Assembly (NCBI RefSeq): GCF_003574835.2
Contig: NZ_CP063196.1
Coordinates: 434,001-498,000 of the forward strand
Length of the DNA: 64,000 nucleotides
Source of the DNA: Thermobifida halotolerans
GTDB lineage: Bacteria; Actinomycetota; Actinomycetes; Streptosporangiales; Streptosporangiaceae
Direction: 5' to 3'
A program made the translations under genes and the position numbers. The notes under the pieces were generated by a model. That model made no database searches. It saw only the letters and a list, made by a program, of their open reading frames with translations, and was not told the DNA's origin. Positions 15,624 through 25,273 of this stretch are shown piece after piece. How positions within the stretch are numbered: position 1 is the stretch's first letter; every line of letters starts with the position of its first letter.

Positions 15624-16052
15624 ATGGCGTTGGAAGAGAAGCGCGCGTGGATCATGGTCGTGGTCTCGGTCTGCGCGTGCGCGGCCTACCTCACCGTCGT
15701 CCTCCTGCGGGCGGCCCACACCCCGCTCGCCGAGGTGCCCTACGCGGCGGCGCTGCTGTGGAGCATCGGCGGCGCGATCGCCGCGTCGATCGTGCTGCAC
15801 ATCGCGGCCGACATCGCCACGCCGAAGGACTCCGCCCGCACGGACGTGCGCGACCGGGAGATCCACCGGTTCGGCGAGCACGTCGGCCGGTGGTCCGTCG
15901 CCGCCGGCGGGATCGCGGCACTGGTCATGGCGCTGGTCGAGCTGGACCACTTCTGGATCGCCAACGCGGTCTACCTGTCCTTCGTGCTGTCGGCGGTCCT
16001 CGGATCGATCGCCAGGATCGCCGCCTACCGCCGGGGCTTCCAGTCATGGTGA
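15624..16052 (+). CDS. Four-TM membrane protein of an Xre-linked operon
   Basis: A 142-residue integral membrane protein with four predicted helices (about 9-29, 39-60, 88-108 and 112-132) and a short cytoplasmic loop rich in charged residues (TPKDSARTDVRDREIHRFGE). Small DUF2178-like membrane proteins encoded just before a short Xre regulator have this form. The function is unknown to me. The last seven bases overlap the start of the Xre gene, so translation is coupled. The promoter is at 15559-15587. Confidence 0.7.
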   Translation: MALEEKRAWIMVVVSVCACAAYLTVVLLRAAHTPLAEVPYAAALLWSIGGAIAASIVLHIAADIATPKDSARTDVRDREIHRFGEHVGRWSVAAGGIAALVMALVELDHFWIANAVYLSFVLSAVLGSIARIAAYRRGFQSW

Positions 16053-16285
16053 AACCGACCAGGATCACCAACACGATCCGCTCCCTGCGCTTCGCGCACG
16101 GGGAGATGACCCAGGCGGAGCTGGCGAGGCGCCTCGGCGTGACCCGCCAGACCGTCATCGCCATCGAACGGGGCCGCTACTCGCCCTCCCTGGAAATGGC
16201 GTTCCGGATCGCTCGGGTGTTCGGGGTGCCGCTCGACGACGTGTTCCAGTACCCCGACGACGAGGACAGGGGAGAAACACCGTGA
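16046..16285 (+). CDS. Short Xre-family transcription regulator
   Basis: A 79-residue protein that is essentially one HTH domain: MTQAELARRLGVTRQTVIAI at about 21-40, then ERGRYSPSLEMAFRIARVFG and the usual ending PLDDVFQY. Such YozG-like regulators usually control their own operon. It overlaps the membrane protein gene (7 bases) and the oxidoreductase gene (GTGA, 3 bases). The palindrome over the operon's -35 is its likely target. Confidence 0.85.
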   Translation: MVKPTRITNTIRSLRFAHGEMTQAELARRLGVTRQTVIAIERGRYSPSLEMAFRIARVFGVPLDDVFQYPDDEDRGETP

Positions 16286-17250
16286 AAGCGATCCTCCAGG
16301 ACACCTACGGCCCCCCCGACGTGCTGCGGCTCGACGACGTCGACCGCCCCGAACCCGGCGACGGCGAACTGCTCGTCCGGGTGCGCGCCGCCGCCGTCGA
16401 CCCGGGCGTGTGGCACCTGATGACCGGCATGCCGTACGCGGTCCGCCTCTTCTACGGACTGCGCGCGCCGAAGGTCCGGGTGCGGGGCCGCGACGTCGCG
16501 GGACACGTCGAGGCGGTCGGCCGGAACGTCACCCGGTTCCGGCCGGGCGACGAGGTGTTCGGCGTCTGCGAGGGCTCCTTCGCCGAGTACGCGACCCTCC
16601 GCCAGGACCGGGCCGCGCCCAAACCCGCCAACCTCACCTTCGAGCAGGCGGCGGCGCTGCCCGTCTCCGGGACCACCGCACTGCGGGCGCTGCGCGACGA
16701 GGGCCGGGTCCGCGCGGGCCAGTGGGTCCTGGTCATCGGCGCGGCCGGAGGGATCGGAACCTACGCGGTGCAGTTGGCCAGGGCGTTCGGCGCGCGGGTC
16801 ACCGGGGTGTGCAGCACGGCCAAGACCGGCCTGGTGCGCTCGATCGGCGCGGACGGCGTGGTCGACTACACCCGCGAGGACTTCGCCGACCGGCCCGAGC
16901 GCTACGACCTCATCCTCGACACGGCGGGCAACCGCCGCCTGTCCCACCTGCGGCGCGCCCTCACCCCCGACGGGACCCTCGTCCTCGTCGGCGGCGAAGG
17001 CGGCGGGCGGCTGACCGGAGGACTCGAACGCTCCCTGCTGGCGCCGCTGCTGTCGCCGTTCACGCGCCAGAGACTGCGCGGACTGTTCACCACGGAGAAG
17101 GACGACGACCTCCGGACACTGGCCGAGCACGCCGAGGCGGGCGAACTCACCCCCGTCATCGACCGGACCTACCCCCTGGAGCGGGTCCCCGAAGCCATCC
17201 GCCACCTGACCGAGAACCACGCGCGCGGCAAGGTCGTCATCACCGTGTGA
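16282..17250 (+). CDS. NAD(P)-dependent alcohol dehydrogenase / quinone oxidoreductase (MDR family)
   Basis: A 322-residue medium-chain reductase. The N-terminal GroES-like domain has VRGRDVAGHVEAVG and RFRPGDEVFGV. The Rossmann motif is GAAGGIGTYAVQLAR near residue 155, with no zinc-ligand cysteines, which places it with the zinc-free quinone reductases and enoyl reductases. It ends KVVITV, as is usual. The GTG overlaps the Xre stop, and AGGGGAG precedes it. It is the third gene of the Xre-controlled operon. Substrate unknown. Confidence 0.88.
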   Translation: MKAILQDTYGPPDVLRLDDVDRPEPGDGELLVRVRAAAVDPGVWHLMTGMPYAVRLFYGLRAPKVRVRGRDVAGHVEAVGRNVTRFRPGDEVFGVCEGSFAEYATLRQDRAAPKPANLTFEQAAALPVSGTTALRALRDEGRVRAGQWVLVIGAAGGIGTYAVQLARAFGARVTGVCSTAKTGLVRSIGADGVVDYTREDFADRPERYDLILDTAGNRRLSHLRRALTPDGTLVLVGGEGGGRLTGGLERSLLAPLLSPFTRQRLRGLFTTEKDDDLRTLAEHAEAGELTPVIDRTYPLERVPEAIRHLTENHARGKVVITV

Positions 17251-17353
17251 GGCGAACCGGAGCGGCGGCGGCCCGCGGTATCGGCCCCCGCGGTCACCGG
17301 TCGGTGGCATGCTGTCCTCTGCCCCCACCCCCGAACAGAAGGACGGACCGCAC

Positions 17354-18451
17354 ATGGCACAGGACAGCGAACCGCTCGCGGCGTACCGGGCACGGGTGCG
17401 CGGCTGCCTGCTGGGCGGCGCGGTCGGCGACGCGCTCGGCGCGCCCGTGGAGTTCCACACCCTGCACGCCATCCGCGCCGCGCACGGCCCCCGCGGCGTG
17501 CGCTCCCACGCCGCCCCCGAAGCGCTGGTCACCGACGACACCCAGATGACCCTGTGGACCGTCGAGGGCCTGATCCGCGCCGGGAACCGGCAGGCGCTCC
17601 ACGGCGGAAAACTCGATCCGGCACCCGCCGTGCACGACGCCTACCTGCGCTGGTACCACACCCAGAACCACGCCGCCCCCACCGGCGACCACACCGGATG
17701 GCTCGCGGGGCGCGCCTGGCTGTACGCCCGCCGAGCACCGGGCACCACCTGCATGAACGCCCTGTCCGAGGCCGCGGACGGCCGACAGGAGCGCGGGGCG
17801 GGCAACACCAACGGCTCCAAGGGCTGCGGCGGCGTCATGCGCAGCGCCCCCTTCGGGCTGCTGCCGCCGCACACCGCCTCCGACGACGACGTCTTCGACT
17901 GGGCCGACCAGGCCGCCGGACTCACCCACGGCCACCCCACCGGCCGACTCGCCTCCGGCGCCACGGCGCTGCTGGTCCGGCGCCTGGTGAGTGGAGACGA
18001 CCTGGACGCCGCCCTGGACGCGGTCCTGGCCGCGCTGCGCACCCGCCCCCACCACGAGGAGACCACCGAGGCCCTGGTCGCGGCGCGCGCGGCCGCCGCC
18101 GACGGTCCGCCCCGCGCCGAGACCGTGGAGACCCTGGGCGGCGGCTGGATCGCCGAGGAGGCGCTGGCCATCGCGGTCTACGCGGCGCTGGTCCACCGCG
18201 GGCCGCAGGAGTTCACCGACGCCCTCGCCCTGGCGGTCACCCACTCCGGCGACAGCGACTCCACCGGCGCGGTCTGCGGCAACCTCCTGGGCGCCCTGCA
18301 CGGCGAGGCCGCGCTGCCCGGAGAGCTGGCCGACCCGGTGGAGGGCCGCGACGACCTGCTGCGCCTGGCCGACGACCTCGTCACCGCCTTCACCGCCGAC
18401 CCCCGCCCCGCCTCCCGGGAGTGGCTGGAACGCTACGGAGATCAGCCATGA
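17354..18451 (+). CDS. ADP-ribosylglycohydrolase family protein
   Basis: Predicted to remove ADP-ribose from proteins or small molecules (DraG/ARH fold). The product is 365 residues. Magnesium-site motifs are all present: GCLLGGAVGDALGAP near residue 13, DDTQMTLW near 59, NGSKGCGGVMRSAPFG near 152, and HSGDSDSTGAVCGNLLGA near 298. I chose the ATG at 17354, which has AGAAGGA upstream. An in-frame ATG at 17309 would add 15 residues without homology. A TnpB remnant lies directly downstream but the gene end appears complete. Confidence 0.9.
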   Translation: MAQDSEPLAAYRARVRGCLLGGAVGDALGAPVEFHTLHAIRAAHGPRGVRSHAAPEALVTDDTQMTLWTVEGLIRAGNRQALHGGKLDPAPAVHDAYLRWYHTQNHAAPTGDHTGWLAGRAWLYARRAPGTTCMNALSEAADGRQERGAGNTNGSKGCGGVMRSAPFGLLPPHTASDDDVFDWADQAAGLTHGHPTGRLASGATALLVRRLVSGDDLDAALDAVLAALRTRPHHEETTEALVAARAAAADGPPRAETVETLGGGWIAEEALAIAVYAALVHRGPQEFTDALALAVTHSGDSDSTGAVCGNLLGALHGEAALPGELADPVEGRDDLLRLADDLVTAFTADPRPASREWLERYGDQP

Positions 18452-18529
18452 GTTCAGGGAGCGGTCGTCAGTCGCGGCAGCGGCGGCCTGTGGTCCTGCG
18501 AGAGTGCCCCGGTCTTTTGGGCCGGGGGT

Positions 18530-19034
18530 GAATCGCTTCTTTGCTCACGCACGGGTGGCCGACACGCGCAGGGATTTCGCGCACAAGCTCTCCACGCGGA
18601 TCATCAGCGAGAACCAAGCGGTGTACGTGGAGGACCTGTCGGTGCGGGGTCTGGCGCGCACTCGGCTGGCCAGGTCCGTGCACGACGCGGGCTGGTCGCG
18701 GTTCGTGTCGATGTTGGAGTACAAGTCCGCGCGGTACGGACGGACCTTCGCCAAGGTCGACCGCTGGTTTCCCAGTTCGAAGCTGTGCTCGCGGTGCGGG
18801 GCCGTGCAGGAGTCCCTGCCGCTGAACGTCCGGTCGTGGGCCTGTGCGTGCGGGGGAGCGGTCCACGACCGGGATGTCAACGCCGCCAACAACATCCTCG
18901 CCGCCGGACGGGCGGAGAGGTTAAACGCCTGCGGAGGGACCGTAGGACCCGCCGCCCAGCGGAGGGCAGGACCCGGTGAAACAGGAAGCCGCAGAGGTGC
19001 CGCGTGCGCGGCACGGGCTGAATCCCCGGCCTGA
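18530..19034 (+). pseudogene. 5'-truncated TnpB (IS200/IS605-type RNA-guided nuclease)
   Basis: The C-terminal 165 or so residues of a TnpB: HARVADTRRDFAHKLSTRI, RuvC-II with Glu in VYVEDLSVRGL, the zinc ribbon CSRCG with CACGG, and RuvC-III with Asp in HDRDVNAANNI. The N-terminal RNA-binding part and RuvC-I are gone, and full-length proteins are about 370-420 residues. The frame stays open leftward but the homology ends near 18545, just after another GC hairpin (about 18507-18527, CCCCGG and CCGGGG). No TnpA was seen. Nuclease activity is not expected without the RuvC-I Asp. Confidence 0.85.
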
Positions 19035-19045
19035 AGGCCGGGGAG
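18905..19045 (+). ncRNA. Probable omega/reRNA and right end of the IS200/IS605-type element
   Basis: In TnpB elements the guide RNA scaffold spans the 3' end of tnpB and the transposon right end. Here the sequence runs from the last tnpB codons to a perfect eight-base hairpin, CCCCGGCC-TGAA-GGCCGGGG (19024-19043), preceded by GCTGAAT and followed by AG, as at such right ends. Earlier small stems (GTGCCGCG/CGCGGCAC around 18998-19014) fit a structured scaffold. The bases from about 19046 (CGCGTCGACCGGCGG) would be the guide. Exact limits are inferred. Confidence 0.55.
19024..19043 (+). mobile_element. Right-end hairpin of the IS200/IS605-type remnant
   Basis: An eight-base stem with a TGAA loop at the expected place just after tnpB. 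It is the best-preserved part of the element. The left end was not identified. Confidence 0.65.
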
Positions 19046-19247
19046 CGCGTCGACCGGCGGACTGACCCTGCCGCGTTTCCCGCCGCGACGCCCCCGGCGG
19101 GAGGACACCGCTCCGCGAGGAGCCGACAACGGCGGCGCGGCACCAAGACGCGCGGACCGAGGCCGCCCCCGACGCCGCGACAACCCGCCGCGCGCGTCGA
19201 TAGGGTCGGCAACGACGGGAGGACACACGTCACGGGGGAGCACCGAC

Positions 19248-21005
19248 ATGGCGACGACGCACGGTGGACGCGGTGACCGGGGGCGCCGGGGCGGGCGTCC
19301 CAGAGGAGGAGACGGGCGGGGCCGGTCCGCGCCCGAACCGATCCGGGGACGCCGCGACGCCGAACGGCTGGAGGACGAACTGCACCGCATGGACGGCGCC
19401 TCCTACAGCCGCTACAAGTCGCTCGCCGGCGACTGGGACTTCGGCGACTTCACCCTCACCGTGCAGAAGGTCCAGGCCGACCCCTTCGCCCCGCCCTCCC
19501 GGCTCCTCGTGCACGTGCCCGCGCGGACCGCCGGACTGCCCGAGCACGCCTGGCGCGACCCGGTGCGCCGCCGCGCCACCGCCGACTACCTGGTCCGGCA
19601 GGCCAGGCGGCTCCTCAAGGGCGCCCGGGTGCGCATCGACGCCGGAGGACAGCAGGTCCTCGACCGCTCCTCCTGCCAGATCCGCGACGGCGCCGTCGAA
19701 CTGCGGCTGGGCGTGGACCTGCCCGGGCACGGCCGCCGCATCGACGGCCGGGGCGCCGACCGCGCACTGTGCGAGACCGTCCCCTACCTGGTGGACGACC
19801 TGTGCTGGAACGCCTTGGACACCGAGGAGGCCACCGCCTTCGCCGACAGCGTCGCCGACACCGTCGCGCTGCGCGACCGCCTCGGCGACCTGGGACTCGT
19901 CGCCTTCGTCGCCGACGGCGCGATCCTGCCCCGCGCCAGCGGCGTCAGCGACCTGCCGATGCGCGACGCCGTCCCGTTCGCCTCGCCCGAGAGCCTGCGC
20001 GTCACCGTGGAACTGCCGCACCGGGGGACGGTCACCGGCATGGGCGTGCCCGAGGGCATCACCCTCGTCGTCGGCGGCGGCTTCCACGGCAAGTCCACCC
20101 TCCTGCACGCACTGGAGCGCGGCGTGTACGACCACGTGCCCGGCGACGGCCGCGAACTCGTCGTCACCCGCGCCGACGCGGTGAAGATCCGCGCCGAGGA
20201 GGGCCGCCGGGTGGAGCGCACCGACGTCAGCGCGTTCGTGCGCAACCTGCCCACCGGCGCCGACACCGCGGACTTCGCCACCGACAACGCCTCCGGTTCG
20301 ACCTCCCAGGCCGCCAACATCGCCGAGGCGCTCGAAGCCGGGACCTCCGTGCTGCTGGTGGACGAGGACACCACCGCCACCAACCTGATGGTCCGCGACG
20401 AGCGCATGCAGCGACTGGTGCACGGCGACCGCGAACCCCTCACCCCGTTCGTCGACCTCGTCCGACCGCTCCACCGCGACCACGGCATCTCCACCGTGCT
20501 GGTCATGGGCGCCAGCGGCGACTACTTCGACGTCGCCGACCACGTGGTCCTGCTGGACGCCTACCGCGCCCACGACGTCACCGAGCAGGCCCGGGCGCTC
20601 GCCCGGCCGCGCCGCGACGCCGACCTGACCGCCCCGGCGCACCGCGTCGTCGACCCGGCGTCGGTGACCGCCACGGCACGCGGACGCACCCGGATCAAGC
20701 GGCGCGACATGGACGTGCTCACCTTCGGAGAGGCCGACATCGACCTGCGCTTCCTCGCCCAACTGGTGGACCCCTCCCAGGTGATCGGGCTGGGGCTGGC
20801 GCTGCGCGCCCTGGTCGAGGAGGGGTTCGTCGACGGCACGCGCCCCCTGGCCCGGGCCCTGGACCTGCTCGAGGAGCGGCTCCGCGACCACGGCGTCACC
20901 TTCCTGGGCCGCGGCCACCACGGCGACTACGCGGCCGTGCGCCGCCAGGAGATCGCCGCGGCCCTCAACCGGCTGCGCACCCTCAGAATCCGCGAACAGT
21001 GCTAG
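19248..21005 (+). CDS. ABC-class predicted ATPase (COG3044 family)
   Basis: A 585-residue cytosolic ATPase of unknown role. The first 35 residues are Gly/Arg-rich and probably disordered. The conserved core begins RLEDELHRMDGASYSRYKSL. Walker A is GGGFHGKSTLLHAL near residue 275, the signature-like segment is SGSTSQAANIAEAL, and Walker B is VLLVDEDTTATNLM. Family proteins lack membrane partners. The ATG at 19248 has GGGGAG ten bases upstream. It stands alone between the TnpB remnant and the PAC2 gene. Confidence 0.85.
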   Translation: MATTHGGRGDRGRRGGRPRGGDGRGRSAPEPIRGRRDAERLEDELHRMDGASYSRYKSLAGDWDFGDFTLTVQKVQADPFAPPSRLLVHVPARTAGLPEHAWRDPVRRRATADYLVRQARRLLKGARVRIDAGGQQVLDRSSCQIRDGAVELRLGVDLPGHGRRIDGRGADRALCETVPYLVDDLCWNALDTEEATAFADSVADTVALRDRLGDLGLVAFVADGAILPRASGVSDLPMRDAVPFASPESLRVTVELPHRGTVTGMGVPEGITLVVGGGFHGKSTLLHALERGVYDHVPGDGRELVVTRADAVKIRAEEGRRVERTDVSAFVRNLPTGADTADFATDNASGSTSQAANIAEALEAGTSVLLVDEDTTATNLMVRDERMQRLVHGDREPLTPFVDLVRPLHRDHGISTVLVMGASGDYFDVADHVVLLDAYRAHDVTEQARALARPRRDADLTAPAHRVVDPASVTATARGRTRIKRRDMDVLTFGEADIDLRFLAQLVDPSQVIGLGLALRALVEEGFVDGTRPLARALDLLEERLRDHGVTFLGRGHHGDYAAVRRQEIAAALNRLRTLRIREQC

Positions 21006-21129
21006 AACGGAAATAGGGCAGCAGGGTGCCCGGTTGTTGGCGTTGAGGTGTTTTACGGCCATCCAACCGTGGATCGGTATCCTGAAGATCCGATCACACG
21101 AAAAAGCGTGAGAACGGAGACCCGTCCAG

Positions 21130-22050
21130 GTGCGAGATCCCGCTGATCTCTACGAGCTTCGATCCGACCTTCCCGAACTGTCCTCCCCGGTGCTGCTGGT
21201 GTCGCTGGACGGTTTCGTGGACGCCGGCGCGGCCGGAAAGCAGGCGGTCGCGGCCCTCTTCGACGGACTGCAGGCCACCGAACTCGTCGCGTTCGACATC
21301 GACGGGCTCCTGGACTACCGCTCCCGTCGACCGGTCATGACCTTCGACGAGACCGCCTGGGTCGACTACACCGAGCCCAAACTCTCCCTCTACCTCGTGC
21401 ACGACCTGGAGGGAACGCCGTTCCTGCTGCTGCACGGCCTGGAACCCGACCGCGAGTGGGAGGCGTTCACCGCGGCCGTCCAGCAGCTCGTCGAGCGCCT
21501 GTCGGTGGGCCTGACGGTCTGCTTCTACGGAATCCCCATGGCGGTGCCGCACACCCGCCCCGTGACCGCCACCCCGCACGCCACCCGCGACGGACTCGTC
21601 CCCGACCACGCGTCCTGGGTCGGCCGGATCCAGGTGCCCGGCAACGCCATGTCGCTGCTGGAGTACCGGCTGGGCCAGGCCGGTCACGACGTCATCGGCT
21701 ACGCCGTGCACGTGCCGAGCTACCTCGCCCAGTCCGAGTACCCGCGCGCGGGGCTCGCCGTGCTGGAGTACCTCGCGGACACCACGGGACTGGCCCTGCC
21801 CACCGAGGGACTCGCCGAGGAGGCCCGCAAGACCGACGGCGAGATCGACCGCCAGGTGGAGTCCTCCGAGGAGGTCCAGCGCGTGGTGCGCAACCTGGAG
21901 GCGCAGTACGACAGCTTCGTGGCCGCCGACGACGGCGTCGGCGCCGACGCGCTGCTGGCGGGAGACGAGGCCGACCTGCCCACCGCCGAGGAGCTGGGAG
22001 CGGAACTCGAACGCTTCCTCGCCGAACACGACCGCGGCTCCGAAGGATAG
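21130..22050 (+). CDS. PAC2-family protein (proteasome assembly chaperone-like)
   Basis: A 306-residue protein of the actinobacterial PAC2 group. Its fold resembles eukaryotic proteasome assembly chaperone 2, and its precise function in bacteria is not established. It begins with LYELRSDLPEL and LVSLDGFVDAG. The middle has FYGIPMAVPHTRP and VPSYLAQSEYP, and an acidic, probably helical C-terminus follows. The GTG at 21130 follows GGAGA. It ends nine bases before pyrD, whose likely -10 box overlaps this stop codon. Confidence 0.85.
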   Translation: MRDPADLYELRSDLPELSSPVLLVSLDGFVDAGAAGKQAVAALFDGLQATELVAFDIDGLLDYRSRRPVMTFDETAWVDYTEPKLSLYLVHDLEGTPFLLLHGLEPDREWEAFTAAVQQLVERLSVGLTVCFYGIPMAVPHTRPVTATPHATRDGLVPDHASWVGRIQVPGNAMSLLEYRLGQAGHDVIGYAVHVPSYLAQSEYPRAGLAVLEYLADTTGLALPTEGLAEEARKTDGEIDRQVESSEEVQRVVRNLEAQYDSFVAADDGVGADALLAGDEADLPTAEELGAELERFLAEHDRGSEG

Positions 22051-22059
22051 AGTCCTCAC

Positions 22060-23187
<1,128 letters not shown>

Positions 23188-23198
23188 ACCCCGGACGG

Positions 23199-23214
23199 GC
23201 CCGCCTCAGCGGGC
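23199..23214. terminator. Short hairpin between pyrD and the convergent DUF6461 gene
   Basis: GCCCGC-CTCA-GCGGGC, 12 bases after the pyrD stop and overlapping the end of the convergent gene. Confidence 0.4.
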
Positions 23215-23820
23215 GGCCGCCGGTACGGGCGCGTCGAGTTCGGCGCCCAGCAGGGGGCCGCTGAGGTGCCCCGGACGCAGCCGCACCCCGGTGACGCGGT
23301 CGGCCAGCGCCAGCAGGGCCGGGCCCGGGTCGGTCTCCTCGGGGTCGATCTCGCCGGTCAGGTCCAGGTCGCGCATGTCCTCGGCGAGGCGGTCGGGGCT
23401 GGAGCCGCCGCGCTGGTCGGGCAGGCGCGCGTCGAAGAAGAGCCGTAGCGTGCCGTCGGCCACCCAGCGGAACTCGTACCGGTAGCCCATGACCACCCGC
23501 AGGCAGACCAGTTCGGTCCCCGCGGACAGTCTCCGGTACACCTGCGGCCGGGCGGAGCGGCAGCCCGTCGGCTCCACGATCACGGTCCAGTCGCCCAGTG
23601 CCAGAGCGTGCGCGGTGAGCGGCGGCTCCTCCTCGGCGCACAGGCCGGCCTCCACCGCCTCGGCTATGGGCAGTGTGCGCAGGGCGCGTTCGTCCGCGCC
23701 GAGACGGCACAGCGCCTCGGTCCTGGACAGCCCTCTGACGTAGCACAGGCAGTAGGCCTCGGCCAGGTCGGGCTGCCTCTCCGGCAGCCAGGAGTAGTCA
23801 CGGGTGTGAGCAACGGACAT
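23206..23820 (-). CDS. DUF6461-type protein
   Basis: A 204-residue cytosolic protein matching the DUF6461 pattern: YSWL near the N-terminus, then AYCLCYVRGLSRTEALCRLG, a GDWTVIVEPTG segment and FRWVADGTLRLFFDARLPDQR. Function is unknown, and many actinomycetes carry several copies. It is convergent with pyrD. The upstream region (23821-24154) has two strong hairpins but no clear promoter. Confidence 0.7.
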   Translation of the reverse strand: MSVAHTRDYSWLPERQPDLAEAYCLCYVRGLSRTEALCRLGADERALRTLPIAEAVEAGLCAEEEPPLTAHALALGDWTVIVEPTGCRSARPQVYRRLSAGTELVCLRVVMGYRYEFRWVADGTLRLFFDARLPDQRGGSSPDRLAEDMRDLDLTGEIDPEETDPGPALLALADRVTGVRLRPGHLSGPLLGAELDAPVPAAAR

Positions 23821-24154
23821 CAGCCCGTCCCTTCAGACAGGATCTCCGGTGTGTGCCCGAACGCGGCACGGGATGGGGACGACCGTGGAACGAGGGGGAC
23901 GGGCCGCTGTCGGGCGCCGCCCGGGGCCGGAAGACCCCGGCGGCGGACGCCGCCGGGGCGACCGGGAGGTCCCCACCGAACGCGCATGTCAAGAACCCAC
24001 AAATCTCCATCGTAGGTCTGTCCCCCGAGACCGGGGGACAGACCCCGACTCCAGGGTGTGCCCGGTTCGGGGTCCTTGGGTAGTCGCGCGGCGGTGACCA
24101 TGGGCTGCCCCGCCCTCCGGACGGCCCGCGGCGCCGGGGGCGGGGCGGCGGGGC
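23821..24154. other. Intergenic region with two strong hairpins
   Basis: No gene is supported. Positions 23935-23958 contain 11-base arms CCCCGGCGGCG and CGCCGCCGGGG around GA. Positions 24015-24044 contain perfect 12-base arms GGTCTGTCCCCC and GGGGGACAGACC around GAGACC. The second is well placed to end the leftward sugar-kinase transcript. The first lies in the presumed leader of the DUF6461 gene. Confidence 0.55.
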
Positions 24155-25120
24155 TCACAGCTCCAGGGGCGGGAGGTCCAGTTCGCCCGGGTCCGCGCCC
24201 ACGCGGCGGCAGGTGTGGGCGGCCACCCGGTGGGCGTGCTGCACGCAGACGGTGAGCTGGGCGTCGGTGAGCGCGGCCAACCGGTCCCTGCCGCCCGCTC
24301 CCAGCGCCTTGGCCTGGCCGAAGGCGTCCAGCAGCCCGGCGCAGAACGCGTCGCCCGCGCCGACGCTGTCGACGACCTCCACCGGTGCGGGGACCACCGA
24401 CAGCGGACGGTCCTCACGGCCGCGCACCATGACGATGGTCCGCTCCCCGCCGCAGGTGACGGCGACCAGGACGGGGCCCCGCTCCAGCCAGGAGCGCGCG
24501 ACGTCCAGGAGCGGTCCGGTGGGGTCGGCCCCCGAGCCGTGGCCGAACAGCCAGCGCACGTCCTCGTCGCTGACCTTGACCACGTCGGCCAGCGCGACCT
24601 GCCGCTCCACCCGTTCCCGGGCGTCGGCCGGGCTTCCCGCCAGCGCGGGACGGATGTTGGGGTCGTAGCTGACCACGGCCCGGCCGCGCTGGCGGGACAC
24701 CCACTCCTCGATGACGGCCGCGCCCGGTTCCATCGCCATCGCCAGCGATCCCACGTGCAGGGCGACGACATCGTCGGCGATCGGGTCGGGAAGCTCCTCG
24801 GGCCGCCACTGCCAGTCGGCGGTGCCCCTGACGTAGAAGTCGTAGCTGGCGTGGCCGGTCTCGTCGAGGTTGGCGATGGCCAGGGTGGTGGGCTGTTCGG
24901 CGGTCACCAGGTCACGGGTGCTCACCCCGCGCGAGCCCACGTAGGCGCGCAACTGGCGGCCGAAGCGGTCGGAACTGATCCGAGCCAGCAGTGAGGACTC
25001 CACACCGAGCCGGGCCAGCGCGACGGCGGTGTTGGCGGGCGCGCCGCCCGGAGCGGAACGGTAGGTGCCGCTCTCGGAGCTGATGAGGTCGATGAGTGCT
25101 TCGCCTACGACGGTGATCAA
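24155..25120 (-). CDS. PfkB-family carbohydrate kinase (fructokinase/ribokinase-like)
   Basis: ATP-dependent sugar kinase, 321 residues. It has the N-terminal GEALIDLI, substrate motif GGAPANTAVALARLG near residue 26, and the anion hole with catalytic Asp in VVDSVGAGDAFCAGLL near 248. VSYDPNIRP and KVSDEDVRWLFG fit fructokinase-like members. The TTG at 25120 is chosen because GGAAGGA lies seven bases before it and the fold begins immediately (LITVVGEAL). Upstream in-frame sequence is not homologous. Exact sugar unknown. It is monocistronic, bounded by hairpins on both sides. Confidence 0.88.
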   Translation of the reverse strand: MITVVGEALIDLISSESGTYRSAPGGAPANTAVALARLGVESSLLARISSDRFGRQLRAYVGSRGVSTRDLVTAEQPTTLAIANLDETGHASYDFYVRGTADWQWRPEELPDPIADDVVALHVGSLAMAMEPGAAVIEEWVSRQRGRAVVSYDPNIRPALAGSPADARERVERQVALADVVKVSDEDVRWLFGHGSGADPTGPLLDVARSWLERGPVLVAVTCGGERTIVMVRGREDRPLSVVPAPVEVVDSVGAGDAFCAGLLDAFGQAKALGAGGRDRLAALTDAQLTVCVQHAHRVAAHTCRRVGADPGELDLPPLEL

Positions 25121-25221
25121 GGGGCGTCCTTCCGAAACCAGCGGGCTGGGGGCGCTCTGTGAGGGAAGAGTATCCCGCCCCTCCCGCTGTGCTGACAACG
25201 CAGGGGCCCCGGACAAGCCGA

Positions 25222-25254
25222 ACGGGAGCGCGGCCGACGAGGCCGCGCTCCCGT
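25222..25254 (-). terminator. Terminator hairpin after the one-TM protein gene
   Basis: Perfect 14-base arms ACGGGAGCGCGGCC and GGCCGCGCTCCCGT with a GACGA loop. It lies just beyond the stop of the leftward gene at 25274-26311. Confidence 0.65.
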
Positions 25255-25273
25255 CCACGGGTGCGTCTGGGGG

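Noticed and set aside
18452-18530. Left end of the IS200/IS605-type element
   Set aside because: A GC hairpin is present near 18507-18527, but it cannot be tied to a left-end consensus and no TnpA or insertion motif was found.
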